Assembly: GCF_014283215.1 (NCBI RefSeq)
Contig: NZ_JACOMF010000004.1
Coordinates: 186,001-250,000, forward strand
From: Siccirubricoccus deserti
Lineage (GTDB): Bacteria > Pseudomonadota > Alphaproteobacteria > Acetobacterales > Acetobacteraceae
Reading direction: 5' to 3'
Length of the DNA: 64,000 nucleotides
Position numbers and translations under genes: made by a program. The notes beneath the pieces are model-generated. The model was given only the letters and a program-made list of their open reading frames with translations. It was not told the DNA's origin and did not search any database. Below, one piece after another: positions 1-9,181 of this stretch (positions are counted from its first letter, which is position 1; each line of letters begins with the position of its first letter).

Positions 1-1
1 G

Positions 2-76
2 GGCCATGACTTCATCATCGACCGGCGCCACAATCGGCCGGCGGTCGGCCGCCACATGAGCGTGACCGGCGGCTGA
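2..76 (+). CDS. Possible C-terminal tail of a gene cut by the window edge
   Basis: An open frame runs in from the left edge and stops with TGA at 74-76. About 24 residues are visible, with a basic stretch and ending in Val-Thr-Gly-Gly. The stop lies just before the Shine-Dalgarno of the next gene, so the two could form an operon. The fragment is too short to assign to any family, and an open frame of this length can arise by chance in GC-rich DNA. Confidence 0.25.
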   Translation, partial: GHDFIIDRRHNRPAVGRHMSVTGG

Positions 77-86
77 GGAGATGAGC

Positions 87-473
87 ATGGCGTTGCTGCA
101 AGACCTGGCGACCCGGCTCGCGGTGCCCGGGTTGCCGGAATGGACCGGGCTGCTGGCGCTGCTGGTGTTGCTGCTGGTCGGCCTCGCCTATCTGCTGATG
201 CCCTTCAGCGTCTTCGGCCTGAAGGGCCGGCTCGATTCGCTGGAAGCCCAGCTCGACGACATCCAGAACGAGATCCGCAGCCTGGCACTGCGGCTGCCGG
301 ACGGACCGCGCCGTGCCGCGGCGCAGGACTGGGTCGATCTGCCGGCCCACACCGCCCGCCCGGTGGAGGAGGCGCCGCGCCGCGCCACGCCGCCGGTGCC
401 GCCACCGGCCGCCTGGCCGGAGGATAGCCGCGGCGGCCGATCGGAACCCAGGCTGGACTGGCCACGGCGGTAA
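87..473 (+). CDS. Hypothetical single-pass membrane protein with short coiled coil
   Basis: This small protein of about 128 residues has one strongly hydrophobic segment at roughly residues 17-40, rich in Leu, Val and Ala. A charged stretch at about 45-70 follows and looks like a short coiled coil (LDSLEAQLDDIQNEI). The C-terminal tail is rich in Pro and Arg. An upstream ATG at 81 touches the GAGGAG, whereas ATG 87 sits six bases after it, so 87 is the preferred start. I do not recognise the family. The layout, a membrane anchor followed by a short helix, resembles small envelope or scaffold proteins, but no function can be given. Confidence 0.6.
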   Translation: MALLQDLATRLAVPGLPEWTGLLALLVLLLVGLAYLLMPFSVFGLKGRLDSLEAQLDDIQNEIRSLALRLPDGPRRAAAQDWVDLPAHTARPVEEAPRRATPPVPPPAAWPEDSRGGRSEPRLDWPRR

Positions 474-647
474 ACCCCGGTGCGCCCTTGCCGCCGCCCC
501 TCCGGCGCGGCTTGATGCGGGACCTGGATCGGGCTCCGTTCGCCTCGGCGCGCGGAACCCGCTCCGGCCCTTTGTTTCTTGCGGGCCAATCACGCCGCTC
601 GACCGGGCTTGGCTGAGCGGAGTTTGCCCTTGGTCGGAGTTGGCACG

Positions 648-1493
648 ATGCGCGTCAGCGTCATCCAGATGAACCAGGGTAGCGACAAGGAGGCGAACCT
701 TGCCCAGGCCCGGCGGCTGATCGAGGCGGCGGTGGAGGCCGACCGCCCCGCCCTGGTCAGCCTGCCGGAAACCTGGACCAACCTCGGCGGCGGCCGCGAG
801 AGCCGAATGGCCGCGGCCGAGGTACTGCCGCCCGAGGGCAGCGGCGAGACCGGCGGCCCGGCCTATGAGCTGCTGCGCGACCTCGCCCGCACCCATGGCA
901 TCCATGTCCATGGCGGCAGCCTGGTGGAGAAGGGTGACGAGAAGCTGTTCAACACCACCTTGGTCTTCGGCCCCGAAGGCCGGGAGATCGCCCGCTACCG
1001 CAAGATCCACCTGTTCGACATCACCGGCCCGGATGGCACCGGCTACCGCGAGAGCGCGCTCTACGGCGCTGGCGACCGGCTGGTGACCTTCACCGCCGGC
1101 GGCATCACCTTCGGCTGCACCATCTGCTACGACATGCGCTTCGCCGAGGAATACATCGCGCTCCGCCGCGCTGGCGCCGAGGCGATCCTCGTCCCCTCCA
1201 ACTTCACCCTGCAGACCGGCAAGGACCATTGGGAGGTGCTGCTCAGGGCCCGCGCCATCGAGAGCCAGTGCTGGATTCTCGCCGCCGCCTCCTGGGGCCA
1301 GTACGAGGAGCGTGGGGCACAGCGCTCGGTCTACGGCCATTCGCTGGTCGCCGATCCCTGGGGGCATGTGGTCGCCAAGGTCTCGGACGGGATCGGCTGG
1401 GCGACGGCGCGGATCGACCCTACGGTGACCGCACGGGTGCGGCGCGACATGCCGGTGCTGGCGCATCGCGATGCCCGTCCGCTGGCGCTGTGA
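648..1493 (+). CDS. Carbon-nitrogen hydrolase (nitrilase superfamily, Nit2/omega-amidase-like)
   Basis: This 281-residue protein covers a complete nitrilase-superfamily domain. The Glu-Lys-Cys triad is visible as E41 in LPETW, K119 in YRKIHLFD and C160 in CTICYDMRF. The family hydrolyses C-N bonds of amides. The overall pattern, and in particular KIHLFDI with CYDMRF, best fits the omega-amidase / deaminated-glutathione amidase branch, which removes ammonia from 2-oxoglutaramate-like compounds. No signal peptide is present, so it should be cytoplasmic. ATG 648 has a GGAG eight bases upstream and begins directly with the first beta strand ([10 protein letters not shown]). The open frame extends upstream to 579, but without a ribosome site. 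NAD kinase follows immediately, probably in the same transcript. Confidence 0.88.
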   Translation: MRVSVIQMNQGSDKEANLAQARRLIEAAVEADRPALVSLPETWTNLGGGRESRMAAAEVLPPEGSGETGGPAYELLRDLARTHGIHVHGGSLVEKGDEKLFNTTLVFGPEGREIARYRKIHLFDITGPDGTGYRESALYGAGDRLVTFTAGGITFGCTICYDMRFAEEYIALRRAGAEAILVPSNFTLQTGKDHWEVLLRARAIESQCWILAAASWGQYEERGAQRSVYGHSLVADPWGHVVAKVSDGIGWATARIDPTVTARVRRDMPVLAHRDARPLAL

Positions 1494-2322
1494 CGGCCGC
1501 GTGGACGAATTGATCCCGGCCCCCTTCCCGCAGCCGGTGACGTTGCAGGCGGCGGATTTCGCCGGTCGCATCGGCTTTCTCGCCTCCTCCACCGAAGCCG
1601 CCTGCGCCGCCCGCGCCCGGCTGGTCGCCCGCTACGGCGATGCGCCGCCGGAGACCGCCGTGGCCATCGTCGCCCTCGGCGGCGACGGCTGCATGCTGGA
1701 GACCCAGCATCGGCTGCTCGGCCGCAACATCCCGGTCTACGGGATGAACTGCGGCAGCGTCGGCTTCCTGATGAACGACTACCGCGAGGATCTGCTGCCG
1801 GAACGCCTGGCCGATGCCCAGGCCGCCATGCTGCACCCGCTGCGGATGCGCGCGGTCTCGGCTGATGGCACGGCGCAGGAGGCACTGGCAATCAACGAGG
1901 TGTCGCTGCTGCGCGAGACTCGCCAGGCCGCCAAGATCCGCATCCTGATCGACGGCAAGGAACGGCTGCGGGAGCTGATCTGCGACGGCGTGCTGGTCTC
2001 CACCCCGGCCGGCAGCACCGCTTACAACCTCTCGGCGCATGGGCCAATTGTGCCGCTCGGCGCCAATTTGCTGCCGCTGACGCCGATCTCGGCCTTCCGC
2101 CCGCGGCGCTGGCGCGGTGCGTTGCTGCCGGCTGATGCCGAGGTGGTGTTCGAGATCCTCGAAGGCGACAAGCGCCCGGTCGCCGCCGTGGCCGATTACA
2201 CCGAGGTGCGCGAGGTGCGCCGGGTCGAGGTGCGGGAGGATCGCGGGGTGTCGCTGACCCTGCTGTTCGACCCGGACCATGGCCTCAGCGAGCGGATCAT
2301 CGCGGAACAGTTCACGGTGTGA
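1471..2322 (+). CDS. nadK: NAD kinase
   Basis: NAD kinase phosphorylates NAD to NADP with ATP or polyphosphate in the cytoplasm. The GGDG phosphate-binding motif is near residue 70, followed by [10 protein letters not shown]. The NEVSLLRE segment and the [17 protein letters not shown] substrate-binding loop are intact. Length (283 residues or slightly less) is normal for the ATP-NAD kinase family. The ATG at 1471 overlaps the preceding gene by 23 bases. A GTG at 1501 in the same frame lies just after that gene's stop and is an equally good start, and neither has a clear Shine-Dalgarno. Close packing suggests co-transcription with the amidase. Confidence 0.9.
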   Translation: MPVRWRCDGRVDELIPAPFPQPVTLQAADFAGRIGFLASSTEAACAARARLVARYGDAPPETAVAIVALGGDGCMLETQHRLLGRNIPVYGMNCGSVGFLMNDYREDLLPERLADAQAAMLHPLRMRAVSADGTAQEALAINEVSLLRETRQAAKIRILIDGKERLRELICDGVLVSTPAGSTAYNLSAHGPIVPLGANLLPLTPISAFRPRRWRGALLPADAEVVFEILEGDKRPVAAVADYTEVREVRRVEVREDRGVSLTLLFDPDHGLSERIIAEQFTV

Positions 2323-2790
2323 GACCACCCGCTGCGCCGGCTCGGCCGGGCCGCCCCCCCCATCCGACCGGCGCGTCGCCCTTGGTCAGACCATCGGCTG
2401 AGGCATGCTGTTCTCGGCCTTCTGCCGTTCGGCGCGCCGCAGAAGGCCGGGCTTGGGCTGGCCGCAGGGCAGCCTTCCCCCTCGCAGCCCGGCAGCGTTG
2501 AGCCGGCAGCCAACGGTTCACCCGGACTCCGCGTCACATCGGCGCGAGCGGGTAGACGGCAAGAGCACCGATGGGGTCAGATGCGGCCTCGCCGCCTGAA
2601 GGCAGCGACGTCCGTGCTCGGGAGCCAGACCCGCACGGTGCGAAGGTCCTTTGAAGACCGGCTGGCCGCGTCCCGCACCTGGGATGCCAGTGGAACTGCC
2701 GAACACCGGCCATTGCCGCGGGTCCAGGCGCATCGCGCCATGGGCGCGACGGCTGATCACAACCGCATTTCAAGCAGGAACCAGACCCGG
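2323..2790. other. Intergenic stretch without a recognisable gene
   Basis: This 468-base stretch contains only short overlapping frames of biased composition with no ribosome sites and no recognisable protein. I see no tRNA-like fold and no clear terminator after nadK. The end nearest 2790 must hold the promoter and leader of the phasin-like gene. Confidence 0.5.
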
Positions 2791-3228
2791 ATGTCTCAGG
2801 GAAAATCAGGCTTCGACTTCAGTGAGCCGCAGCGGTTCGGCAGCGCGCTCCTCAACAGCGCGCTGTTCGGGCCGGGGACCGAGGCGGTGCTGGCCGCTCA
2901 GCGAGCCCTCGTCTCCCAGACGGAGACCATGCTGTCGGGCTGGATGTCCCGCCGACAGGAGGCAGTTCAGGATACCCAGCGGCTGGTCACCCGGCTGCGC
3001 GATTGCCGCGACATGCGGGAGGCGATGCAGGCGCAACAGAGCTGGCTGATGGGCGAAATGCGACGGCTGGCTGAGGATGCGACAAGCTGCCAGCAGGCGA
3101 TGCTGGGCGGCGGCATGACCCTGGCTGCGGCCATGCCGCAGGCCGATGCGTTGAACGATGGCGAGGCCGCGCGCCCACTTGCCACGGTACGGCCGAAGCC
3201 GGCGGGGCCGCAGGCCGGAGCAGCCTGA
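2791..3228 (+). CDS. Phasin-like family protein
   Basis: This 145-residue protein is almost all alpha-helical and shows the phasin-type amphipathic pattern between residues 10 and 105. The motif MSGW-like (TMLSGWMSRRQEAVQD) and the repeated Gln/Arg/Glu heptads resemble phasin_2 proteins, which coat polyhydroxyalkanoate granules or act as general helical scaffolds. The tail is rich in Ala and Pro. ATG 2791 is chosen because the helical domain starts there and an AGGA precedes it; the open frame upstream to 2581 has unrelated composition. No PHA synthase gene is in view, so the link to PHA is from family resemblance only. Confidence 0.6.
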   Translation: MSQGKSGFDFSEPQRFGSALLNSALFGPGTEAVLAAQRALVSQTETMLSGWMSRRQEAVQDTQRLVTRLRDCRDMREAMQAQQSWLMGEMRRLAEDATSCQQAMLGGGMTLAAAMPQADALNDGEAARPLATVRPKPAGPQAGAA

Positions 3229-3241
3229 GCCTGCTCCAGGC

Positions 3242-3364
3242 TCAGCGCAGGCGGCTGTCCTCCCGCAGGCTGCCGCCGACCGCGCCGCCGACATAGGGGC
3301 CACTCGCTCCCGTGCCGGCGCAGGCGGCGAGCATCAGCAGCAGCAACAGGACGACGCGCCTCAT
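3242..3364 (-). CDS. 40-residue lipoprotein at the end of the peptide-transport operon
   Basis: This tiny protein has a lipoprotein signal peptide: Met-Arg-Arg, then a run of Leu, then the lipobox LAAC at residues 12-15. The mature part would be about 26 residues, with a Gly-rich stretch (YVGGAVGG) and a charged end. Its ATG overlaps the stop of the upstream ATPase gene as ATGA, like every other junction in this operon, which suggests that it is translated by coupling. The GG-rich core resembles small glycine-zipper lipoproteins, but that is only a visual likeness. Function unknown; it could anchor near the binding protein at the membrane. Confidence 0.55.
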   Translation of the reverse strand: MRRVVLLLLLMLAACAGTGASGPYVGGAVGGSLREDSRLR

Positions 3365-4398
3365 GCCGCGTCGTTCAGGTGGCAGGCGCTGCGGCGGCCG
3401 GGGGCGATCTCGCGCAGCGCCGGGCGCTCGATCCGGCAACGCTCCATCGCATGCGGGCAGCGCGGGTGGAAATGGCAGCCGCTCGGCGGGGCGAGCGGCG
3501 AGGGAATCTCGCCTTTCACCCCGGCGAAGGCGCGCTTGCGGGTGTCGATCCGCGGCACCTCGGAGAGCAGCGCCTGGGTGTAGGGGTGGTTGGCGCTGCG
3601 GAAGACATCCTCGGCCGGCGCCTCCTCGACCACCCGGCCGAGGTACATGATGACGACGCGGTCGCTGAGATGCTCCACCACGCCGAGGTCGTGCGAGATG
3701 AACAGGTAGGTGAGGTCGAGTTCCTGCCGCAGCTTCATGAAGAGGTTCAGGATCTGCGCCTGGATCGAGACATCCAGCGCCGCCACCGCCTCGTCGCACA
3801 CCAGGAATTCCGGCTGCACCGCCAGGGCCCGGGCGATGCCGATGCGTTGCCGCTGGCCGCCGGAGAACTGGTGCGGGTAGCGCTTCTTCAGCCCAGGATC
3901 GAGGCCGGCACGGCGGAATTGCTCATCGACATAGCCGGCGAAATCCTCGCGCCGGACCAGCCCGTGCACCAGCGGCGCCTCGCCGACGATGTCCTCCACC
4001 TTCAGCCGCGGGTTCAGCGAGGCGTAGGGGTCCTGGAAGATCATCTGGGTGCGCAGCTTGGTGCGGCGCGCCTCGACGCCGCTCAGGCTGCGCAGGTCGC
4101 GGCCATGCGACAGGATGCTGCCCTCGGTCGGCGGCATGATGCCGGCGACCATGCGGCCGAGGGTGGATTTGCCGCAGCCGCTCTCGCCGACCAGCCCCAC
4201 CACCTCGCCGCGGCGGATCGACAGGTCAACGCCGTCCACCGCATGCACCACATCCTCGCGCACCGTCACGCCCAACCGCCGCGCCAGCTTCGCGGCGAAG
4301 TCGAGGGAGCGGGAGAAGCGCTTGTAGACGCCGCGGATCTCGACGATCGGCGGCGTGGTGGCCGCGACGGCGTGCGGCGGGTCCATCACCTCGCTCAT
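3361..4398 (-). CDS. Peptide/nickel-type ABC transporter ATPase (DppF-like)
   Basis: This 345-residue ATPase powers uptake of dipeptides or oligopeptides with its partner ATPase. Walker A is GESGCGKST at residues 71-79, the signature is FSGGQRQR near 178-185, and the switch histidine is in LFISHDLG. Walker B reads VCDEAVAALDVS, where the usual DEPTSALD is changed just after the catalytic Glu; this variant is seen in other members of the family. The C-terminal oligopeptide-transporter domain with GCHFHPRCPHA, a Cys-containing motif, is present. The start overlaps the stop of the upstream ATPase gene by four bases. Confidence 0.93.
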   Translation of the reverse strand: MSEVMDPPHAVAATTPPIVEIRGVYKRFSRSLDFAAKLARRLGVTVREDVVHAVDGVDLSIRRGEVVGLVGESGCGKSTLGRMVAGIMPPTEGSILSHGRDLRSLSGVEARRTKLRTQMIFQDPYASLNPRLKVEDIVGEAPLVHGLVRREDFAGYVDEQFRRAGLDPGLKKRYPHQFSGGQRQRIGIARALAVQPEFLVCDEAVAALDVSIQAQILNLFMKLRQELDLTYLFISHDLGVVEHLSDRVVIMYLGRVVEEAPAEDVFRSANHPYTQALLSEVPRIDTRKRAFAGVKGEIPSPLAPPSGCHFHPRCPHAMERCRIERPALREIAPGRRSACHLNDAA

Positions 4399-5402
4399 GC
4401 CCGCACGGCCTCCTCGATATAGGGGTGGATACAGCGGGCGTGGCGGCCGGGCAGGTATTCGGCGAAGGGTGGCGGCTCGGCGCAGCGGGATTCGGCGCGC
4501 GGGCAGCGGGCGCGGAAGGCACAGCCGGCCGGCAGGTTGAGCAGCGAGGGCGTCATGCCGGGAATCTGGCTGAGCGGGGCGCCGCGGCGGTTGCGGCTCG
4601 GCACGCTGCCGATCAGCCCGGCGGTATAGGGGTGCAGCGGCGCATCCAGCACCGCACCCACCTCGCCGCTTTCCACCACCTTGCCGGCGTACATCACCGC
4701 GATGTCGTCGGCGAGGCCGGCGACGACCGAGAGGTCATGGGTGATCCAGATCAGCGCGGTGCCGAATTGCGCGCAGAGCTTCTGCGCCTCGGCCAGGATC
4801 TGGCCCTGGATGGTCACGTCCAGCGCCGTGGTCGGCTCGTCGGCGATGATCAGCTCGGGCTTGTGCAGCAGGGCGATGGCGATGGCGACGCGCTGGCGCA
4901 TGCCGCCGGAGAATTGGTGCGGATAGGCGCGCAGCCGCTCATCCGGGCTCGGGATGCCGACCTGGCCGAGCGCATCGCGGGCCCGTTGCCGGGCTTCCTC
5001 GCGGCTGACCCTGGCATGGGCCTGCACCGTCTCGATCATCTGGGTATCGATGCGCAGAACCGGGTTCAGCGTCATCATCGGGTCCTGGAAGATCATGGCG
5101 ATGCGGTTGCCGCGCAGGTTGCGCATCTCCGCCTCGCTCAGGCTCGCCAGATCGGTGCCCTGGAACAGGACCTGCCCGCCGGTGATGCGCCCGGGCGGAT
5201 CGACCAGGCCGATGATCGAGAAGCCGGTGACCGTCTTGCCCGAGCCGCTCTCGCCGACCAGGCCCATCACCTTGCCGCGCTCGACGGTGAAGGAGACGTC
5301 GTCCACCGCCTTCACCACGCCGGCCCGGGTGAAGAAATGGGTGCGCAGGTTGCGGACTTCCAAAGTCGGCCCGCCCGGTGCCGCCACGGCTGGAAGGCTC
5401 AT
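4395..5402 (-). CDS. Peptide/nickel-type ABC transporter ATPase (DppD-like)
   Basis: This is the first of two ATPases of the peptide importer (335 residues). Walker A is GESGSGKT at residues 50-57, the signature is FSGGMRQRV, Walker B is [13 protein letters not shown], and the switch histidine is in WITHDLSV. The C terminus carries the oligo_HPY-type Cys cluster ([14 protein letters not shown]). It should sit on the inner face of the membrane, bound to the two permeases. It overlaps both neighbours by four bases (ATGA), so the operon is tightly coupled. Confidence 0.94.
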   Translation of the reverse strand: MSLPAVAAPGGPTLEVRNLRTHFFTRAGVVKAVDDVSFTVERGKVMGLVGESGSGKTVTGFSIIGLVDPPGRITGGQVLFQGTDLASLSEAEMRNLRGNRIAMIFQDPMMTLNPVLRIDTQMIETVQAHARVSREEARQRARDALGQVGIPSPDERLRAYPHQFSGGMRQRVAIAIALLHKPELIIADEPTTALDVTIQGQILAEAQKLCAQFGTALIWITHDLSVVAGLADDIAVMYAGKVVESGEVGAVLDAPLHPYTAGLIGSVPSRNRRGAPLSQIPGMTPSLLNLPAGCAFRARCPRAESRCAEPPPFAEYLPGRHARCIHPYIEEAVRA

Positions 5403-6310
5403 TTCTTCAGCCTCGGGTTCAGCACGTCGCGCAGCTGATCGCCGACCAGGTTGATGGAGACGATGGTCACCAGCAGGGCGATGCCGGGGTAGAAGCTGAT
5501 CCAGTATTTGCCGCTGAGCATGTACTCATAGCCATTGGCGATCAGCAGCCCGAGCGAGGGCTCGGTGATCGGCACGCCGAGGCCGAGGAAGCTCAAGGTC
5601 GCCTCCAGCGCGATGGCGCGGGCGATCTGCATGGTGGCGACGACGATCAGCGGCGGCAGGCAATTCGGCAGCAGGTGGCGGAAGATGATTCTCCGGGTTG
5701 GCAGCGCCAGGCACTGCGCCGCCTCGATGTACTCCCTGCGCCGCTCAACCAGCGCCGAGCCGCGGACGGTGCGGGCGTAATAGGCCCATTCCACCACCAC
5801 CAAGGCGATGACGACGTTCAATATGCCCTTGCCGAGGAAGGCAAGGATCATCAGCGCCGCCAGGATGGCGGGGAAGGAGAGTTGCAGGTCGACCAGCCGC
5901 ATGATGGCGCCATCGGTCCGGCCGCCGGCATAAGCCGCGATCATGCCGAGCGAGGCGCCGACAATGCAGGCGATGATTGCCGAGCCGGCGCCCACCAGCA
6001 GCGAGATGCGCAACCCGTACATGATGCCGGACAGCATGTCCCGGCCCTGGTCATCAGTGCCGAGCCAATAGGTGAAGCCGGCGCCACCGACCGTCCCCGG
6101 CTCCATCCGCCCGTCCATGATGTCGAGCTGGGCGAGGTCATAGGGGTTCTGCGGGGCGATGAAGGGCGCCAGGATCGCGATCAGCGCAATGGCGCCGAAA
6201 ACCAGCAGCCCGAACAGCGCCAGCCTGGATTCGGCGAATTCAGAGACGAAGCGTCGGAACGGCGTCTCGACCCGCGGCGCGACCACCGGGGCTGCGGTGG
6301 TGGTGCTCAT
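5399..6310 (-). CDS. Peptide ABC transporter permease (DppC-like)
   Basis: This 303-residue permease has an N-terminal extension (residues 1-30), a first hydrophobic segment at about 33-53, and then the BPD_transp_1 permease core with five further membrane segments. The periplasmic loop includes YWLGTDDQGRDMLS, a hallmark of DppC/OppC proteins. The EAA loop, which contacts the ATPases, is at EAAQCLALPTRRIIFRHLLP. The ATG at 6310 overlaps the stop of the partner permease by four bases, which fixes the start. It pairs with the DppB-like protein to form the translocation pore. Confidence 0.93.
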   Translation of the reverse strand: MSTTTAAPVVAPRVETPFRRFVSEFAESRLALFGLLVFGAIALIAILAPFIAPQNPYDLAQLDIMDGRMEPGTVGGAGFTYWLGTDDQGRDMLSGIMYGLRISLLVGAGSAIIACIVGASLGMIAAYAGGRTDGAIMRLVDLQLSFPAILAALMILAFLGKGILNVVIALVVVEWAYYARTVRGSALVERRREYIEAAQCLALPTRRIIFRHLLPNCLPPLIVVATMQIARAIALEATLSFLGLGVPITEPSLGLLIANGYEYMLSGKYWISFYPGIALLVTIVSINLVGDQLRDVLNPRLKK

Positions 6311-7281
6311 GACTTGCCTTCCAGCCGGACGCGGGGGTCGAGCACCGAATAGGTGATGTCCACCAGCAGGTTGATGGTGATGAACAGCAGCACGATGATC
6401 ATCAGATAGGCCACCATCACCGGCCGATCGAGCACGTTGATGCTGTCGATGATCAGCTTGCCCATGCCTGGCCAGGCGAAGACGCTCTCGGTGACGACGG
6501 AGAAGGCGATGGTCCCGCCGAACTCCAGCCCCACCACCGTCACCACCGGAATCAGGATGTTCTTGAAGACGTGCACGAAGGTGACGCGGGACGGCGAGAG
6601 GCCCTTGGCGCGGGCGAATTTCACGTAGTCCATCAGCATCGTCTCCCGCACCCCGGCGCGGGTCAGGCGGATGACCAGGCTGATCTTGAACAGCGCCAGG
6701 TTCAGCGCCGGCATGGCCATATGCGCGAGGCCATCGCGGGTCAGGAAGCTCCAGCGGGTGCCGAGAATCTCCACCGTCTCGCCCCGTCCCGTGCTCGGCA
6801 GCCAGCCGAGCTGCACGGCGAAGACCATGATCAGCATCAGCCCGACCCAAAAGGTCGGCAGCGAGAAGCCGAGGATGCTGGTCGCCATGATGCCGCGACT
6901 CACCGGCGAGTGCGGCCGCAGCCCGGCATAGAGGCCGAGCGGCAGGCCGATGACCAGCGCGGCAAGGGTGGCGCCGAGCGCGAGTTCCAGGGTCGCCGGC
7001 ATCCGCTGCAGGATGAGCTGCAGCGCCGGCTCGTTGAAGACGAAGCTGCGGCCGAGGTCGCCTTGCAGCGCCTTGCCGAGGAAGACGAGGTATTGCTGCC
7101 ACAGCGGCAGGTCGAGGCCGAGCGCCTTGACCGCCCGCTCACGCTCGATCTGGTCGGCCTCGGGGCTGATCAGGATCTCGACCGGGTCGCCGATGGCGAA
7201 GACGCCGACGAACACCAGCAGCGACATCACCAGGACCACGCCACCAGCCTGCAGCAGCCGGCGGAGCAGGAAAACCGTCAT
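6307..7281 (-). CDS. Peptide ABC transporter permease (DppB-like)
   Basis: This 324-residue permease begins with the family-typical short cytoplasmic start and first membrane helix (FLLRRLLQAGGVVLVMSLLV). A periplasmic domain follows that includes LPLWQQYLVFLGKALQGDLG, and then the permease core. The EAA-type loop reads YVKFARAKGLSPSRVTFVHV. Length and motif order fit DppB/OppB. The gene overlaps the binding-protein gene upstream and the DppC-like gene downstream by four bases each. Confidence 0.93.
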   Translation of the reverse strand: MTVFLLRRLLQAGGVVLVMSLLVFVGVFAIGDPVEILISPEADQIERERAVKALGLDLPLWQQYLVFLGKALQGDLGRSFVFNEPALQLILQRMPATLELALGATLAALVIGLPLGLYAGLRPHSPVSRGIMATSILGFSLPTFWVGLMLIMVFAVQLGWLPSTGRGETVEILGTRWSFLTRDGLAHMAMPALNLALFKISLVIRLTRAGVRETMLMDYVKFARAKGLSPSRVTFVHVFKNILIPVVTVVGLEFGGTIAFSVVTESVFAWPGMGKLIIDSINVLDRPVMVAYLMIIVLLFITINLLVDITYSVLDPRVRLEGKS

Positions 7282-8876
7282 CGGGCAGCGGTTCCGGCGG
7301 TGGCGGCCGGGCGCACATCCTGCGCCCGGGTCAGCTCATCGGCACGGGCGTTATGCGCGAGGCCCCGGCGCATCGCCCAGGTATTCTTCTGGATGTGCAG
7401 CGGCACGATGCCGACATCCTCGAAGGCCACGCGGGTCGCCTGCTGCAGCAGTGCCTCGCGCTTCGCATCGTCCAGCTCACGCATCCCCGCCTCCAGCAGC
7501 CGGTCGACCTCAGGGTTGGAGTAGCGGCCGCGGTTGGAGGCGCCATAGCCCTTGTCGCGGTCGGCGGTGGCGACAAGGTTGCGCAGCGGGTTGGATGCCT
7601 CGCCGGAGGAGGTGCCCCAGCCGACCAGGAAGCTCGACAGCTCCTGCCGCGAGGCGCGGCCGATGAAGGTGGTCCAGGGCAGCGCCTCGACCGAGGTGCG
7701 CACCCCGGCGCGGGTCCACATCTGGCCGATCGCCTGGATGATGCGGCTGTCGTTCGGGTAGCGGTCGTTCGGCCCGTGCAGGGTCAGGCGGAAGCCCTGT
7801 GGGAAGCCGGCCTCGGCCAGCAGCCGCTTCGCCGCCTCGGTGTCGGGGCGCGGCGGCACCAAGCCGGGCACATGGCCGAAGGCGCCGTCCGGCAGGAATT
7901 GGCCGGAGGGGATGGCGGCGCCCTCCATCACCCGCTCGACGATCGCCGCGCGGTCGATCGCCATCGACAGCGCCCGCCGCACCCGCACATCCTTCAGCGG
8001 GTTCTGCGGAATCGGCTTGCCATCGTTGTCGGTGACGAAGGGCGAAGCCTCGGTGCGGGAATGGTCGAAGCCGAGGAAGATCAGCCTGAGGCCGGTGACT
8101 TCCGAGAGCGCCAGCCGCTGGTCGACGCGCAGCTTGCCGAGGTCGCTGGTCGGCACCTGGTCGATGATCTCGACATCGCCGGCAAGCAGCGCCGCGGTGC
8201 GCGCCGCATCATTGGTGATCATCCGGTAGGTGACCCGCTGCCAATGCGGGCGGGTGCCCCAGTAGGCGTCGTTGCGCTCGAACTCGATGCGGTCGCCGTT
8301 GCGGTGGCTGGCCATGCGGAAGGGCCCGGTGCCGACCGCCATCGGGCCGGCGTTGAAGCCCTCGGTGGTGGCGCTGCCATGGGTCTCGCGGTCGAGGATC
8401 ATGATATTGGCGAGATCGGTCGGCATCAGCGGATAGGGCACCGCGGTGCGCAGCCGGAGAGTGTGGCTGTCGACAATCTCCACCTGGCGGATCGGCCGTG
8501 TGTAGATGGCGTAGGAAGAAGGCGAGTTCGGCACGTTGGGGACGCGCTGGAAGGTGAAGGCGACGTCCTCGGCGGTAAACTCGCTGCCGTTATGGAAGCG
8601 TACGCCCTGGCGCAGCTTGAACTCCCAGGTGGTCTCGTCCACCGCACGCCAGCTTTCGGCAAGGTTGGCCACCACCCGGGCGCTGCCGTCGGTGCCGGTC
8701 AGGCCGCCGAAGATCATCTGCGCCACCGCCGTGTTCGGCGACAGCTGGTGGTAGTGCGGGTCGAGCGAGGTGACCGGCGCACCCACCCCCATGGTCAGGG
8801 TCTGTGCCGCGGCGGCGCCCGCGAGCAGAAACGCCAAAGACGCGGCGGCGGCAGCCGCTTGCAGACCCTTTGTCAT
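7278..8876 (-). CDS. Peptide ABC transporter substrate-binding protein, operon copy
   Basis: This 532-residue periplasmic binding protein opens the peptide-transport operon. A signal peptide of about 25 residues ends in AGAAAAQ. The SBP_bac_5 fold is complete, with LDPHYHQLSPN near the mature start, LAESWRAVDETTWEFKLRQGVRF, and GTGPFRM. It captures the substrate and delivers it to the DppB/DppC-like pore; the exact substrate (peptide, nickel chelate, opine or glutathione) cannot be read from sequence. The ATG at 8876 is chosen because the signal peptide starts there. Its close paralogue lies divergently just across the intergenic region. Confidence 0.92.
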   Translation of the reverse strand: MTKGLQAAAAAASLAFLLAGAAAAQTLTMGVGAPVTSLDPHYHQLSPNTAVAQMIFGGLTGTDGSARVVANLAESWRAVDETTWEFKLRQGVRFHNGSEFTAEDVAFTFQRVPNVPNSPSSYAIYTRPIRQVEIVDSHTLRLRTAVPYPLMPTDLANIMILDRETHGSATTEGFNAGPMAVGTGPFRMASHRNGDRIEFERNDAYWGTRPHWQRVTYRMITNDAARTAALLAGDVEIIDQVPTSDLGKLRVDQRLALSEVTGLRLIFLGFDHSRTEASPFVTDNDGKPIPQNPLKDVRVRRALSMAIDRAAIVERVMEGAAIPSGQFLPDGAFGHVPGLVPPRPDTEAAKRLLAEAGFPQGFRLTLHGPNDRYPNDSRIIQAIGQMWTRAGVRTSVEALPWTTFIGRASRQELSSFLVGWGTSSGEASNPLRNLVATADRDKGYGASNRGRYSNPEVDRLLEAGMRELDDAKREALLQQATRVAFEDVGIVPLHIQKNTWAMRRGLAHNARADELTRAQDVRPAATAGTAAR

Positions 8877-9181
8877 TGTATACCCCGGAAGCCCCAGCCA
8901 CCGCGACTGTAGCAGCGCCCCCAACCTGCCGCCAGCACCGCCGCGTCCGCCGCACGGCGAGGCAGCCTGGCCGTGGCGCGGGCACCGCCGCGCCGTCCCG
9001 CTGCCGGCTTCCTCAGCATGCCCGCGGTTCCGTGCTGCCCACGACCTGCAACACAGGGTGGATGCCAACATCGCCGCCGAGACGCGCGGTCCCGCAACCC
9101 GCAGGTCAGGCAGCGGCCCGGCTACATCGTATTGCTGCGATCAGGCTGCTAAAGCGCCCTGGAACCCATTCGGAGACGCCG
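8877..9181. promoter_or_regulatory. Divergent intergenic region between two paralogous binding-protein genes
   Basis: These 305 bases separate two divergent binding-protein genes and must contain both promoters. A CGGAG lies six to ten bases before the rightward ATG and is its ribosome site. I could not pick out convincing -35/-10 pairs or an operator, because the region is GC-rich. No gene is visible inside. Confidence 0.45.

Noticed and set aside
15-1592. 525-codon leftward frame at the left edge
   Set aside because: It is antisense to the amidase and NAD kinase genes, which have complete catalytic motifs. No ribosome site or recognisable domain.
2323-2790. Possible small genes in the gap before the phasin-like gene
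   Set aside because: The frames overlap on several strands, are rich in Arg/Pro/Ala, lack ribosome sites and match nothing I recognise.
3361-4398. Walker B variant DEAVAALD as a sign of an inactive ATPase
   Set aside because: The catalytic Glu is kept and this variant occurs in other peptide-transport ATPases, so it is not evidence of inactivation.
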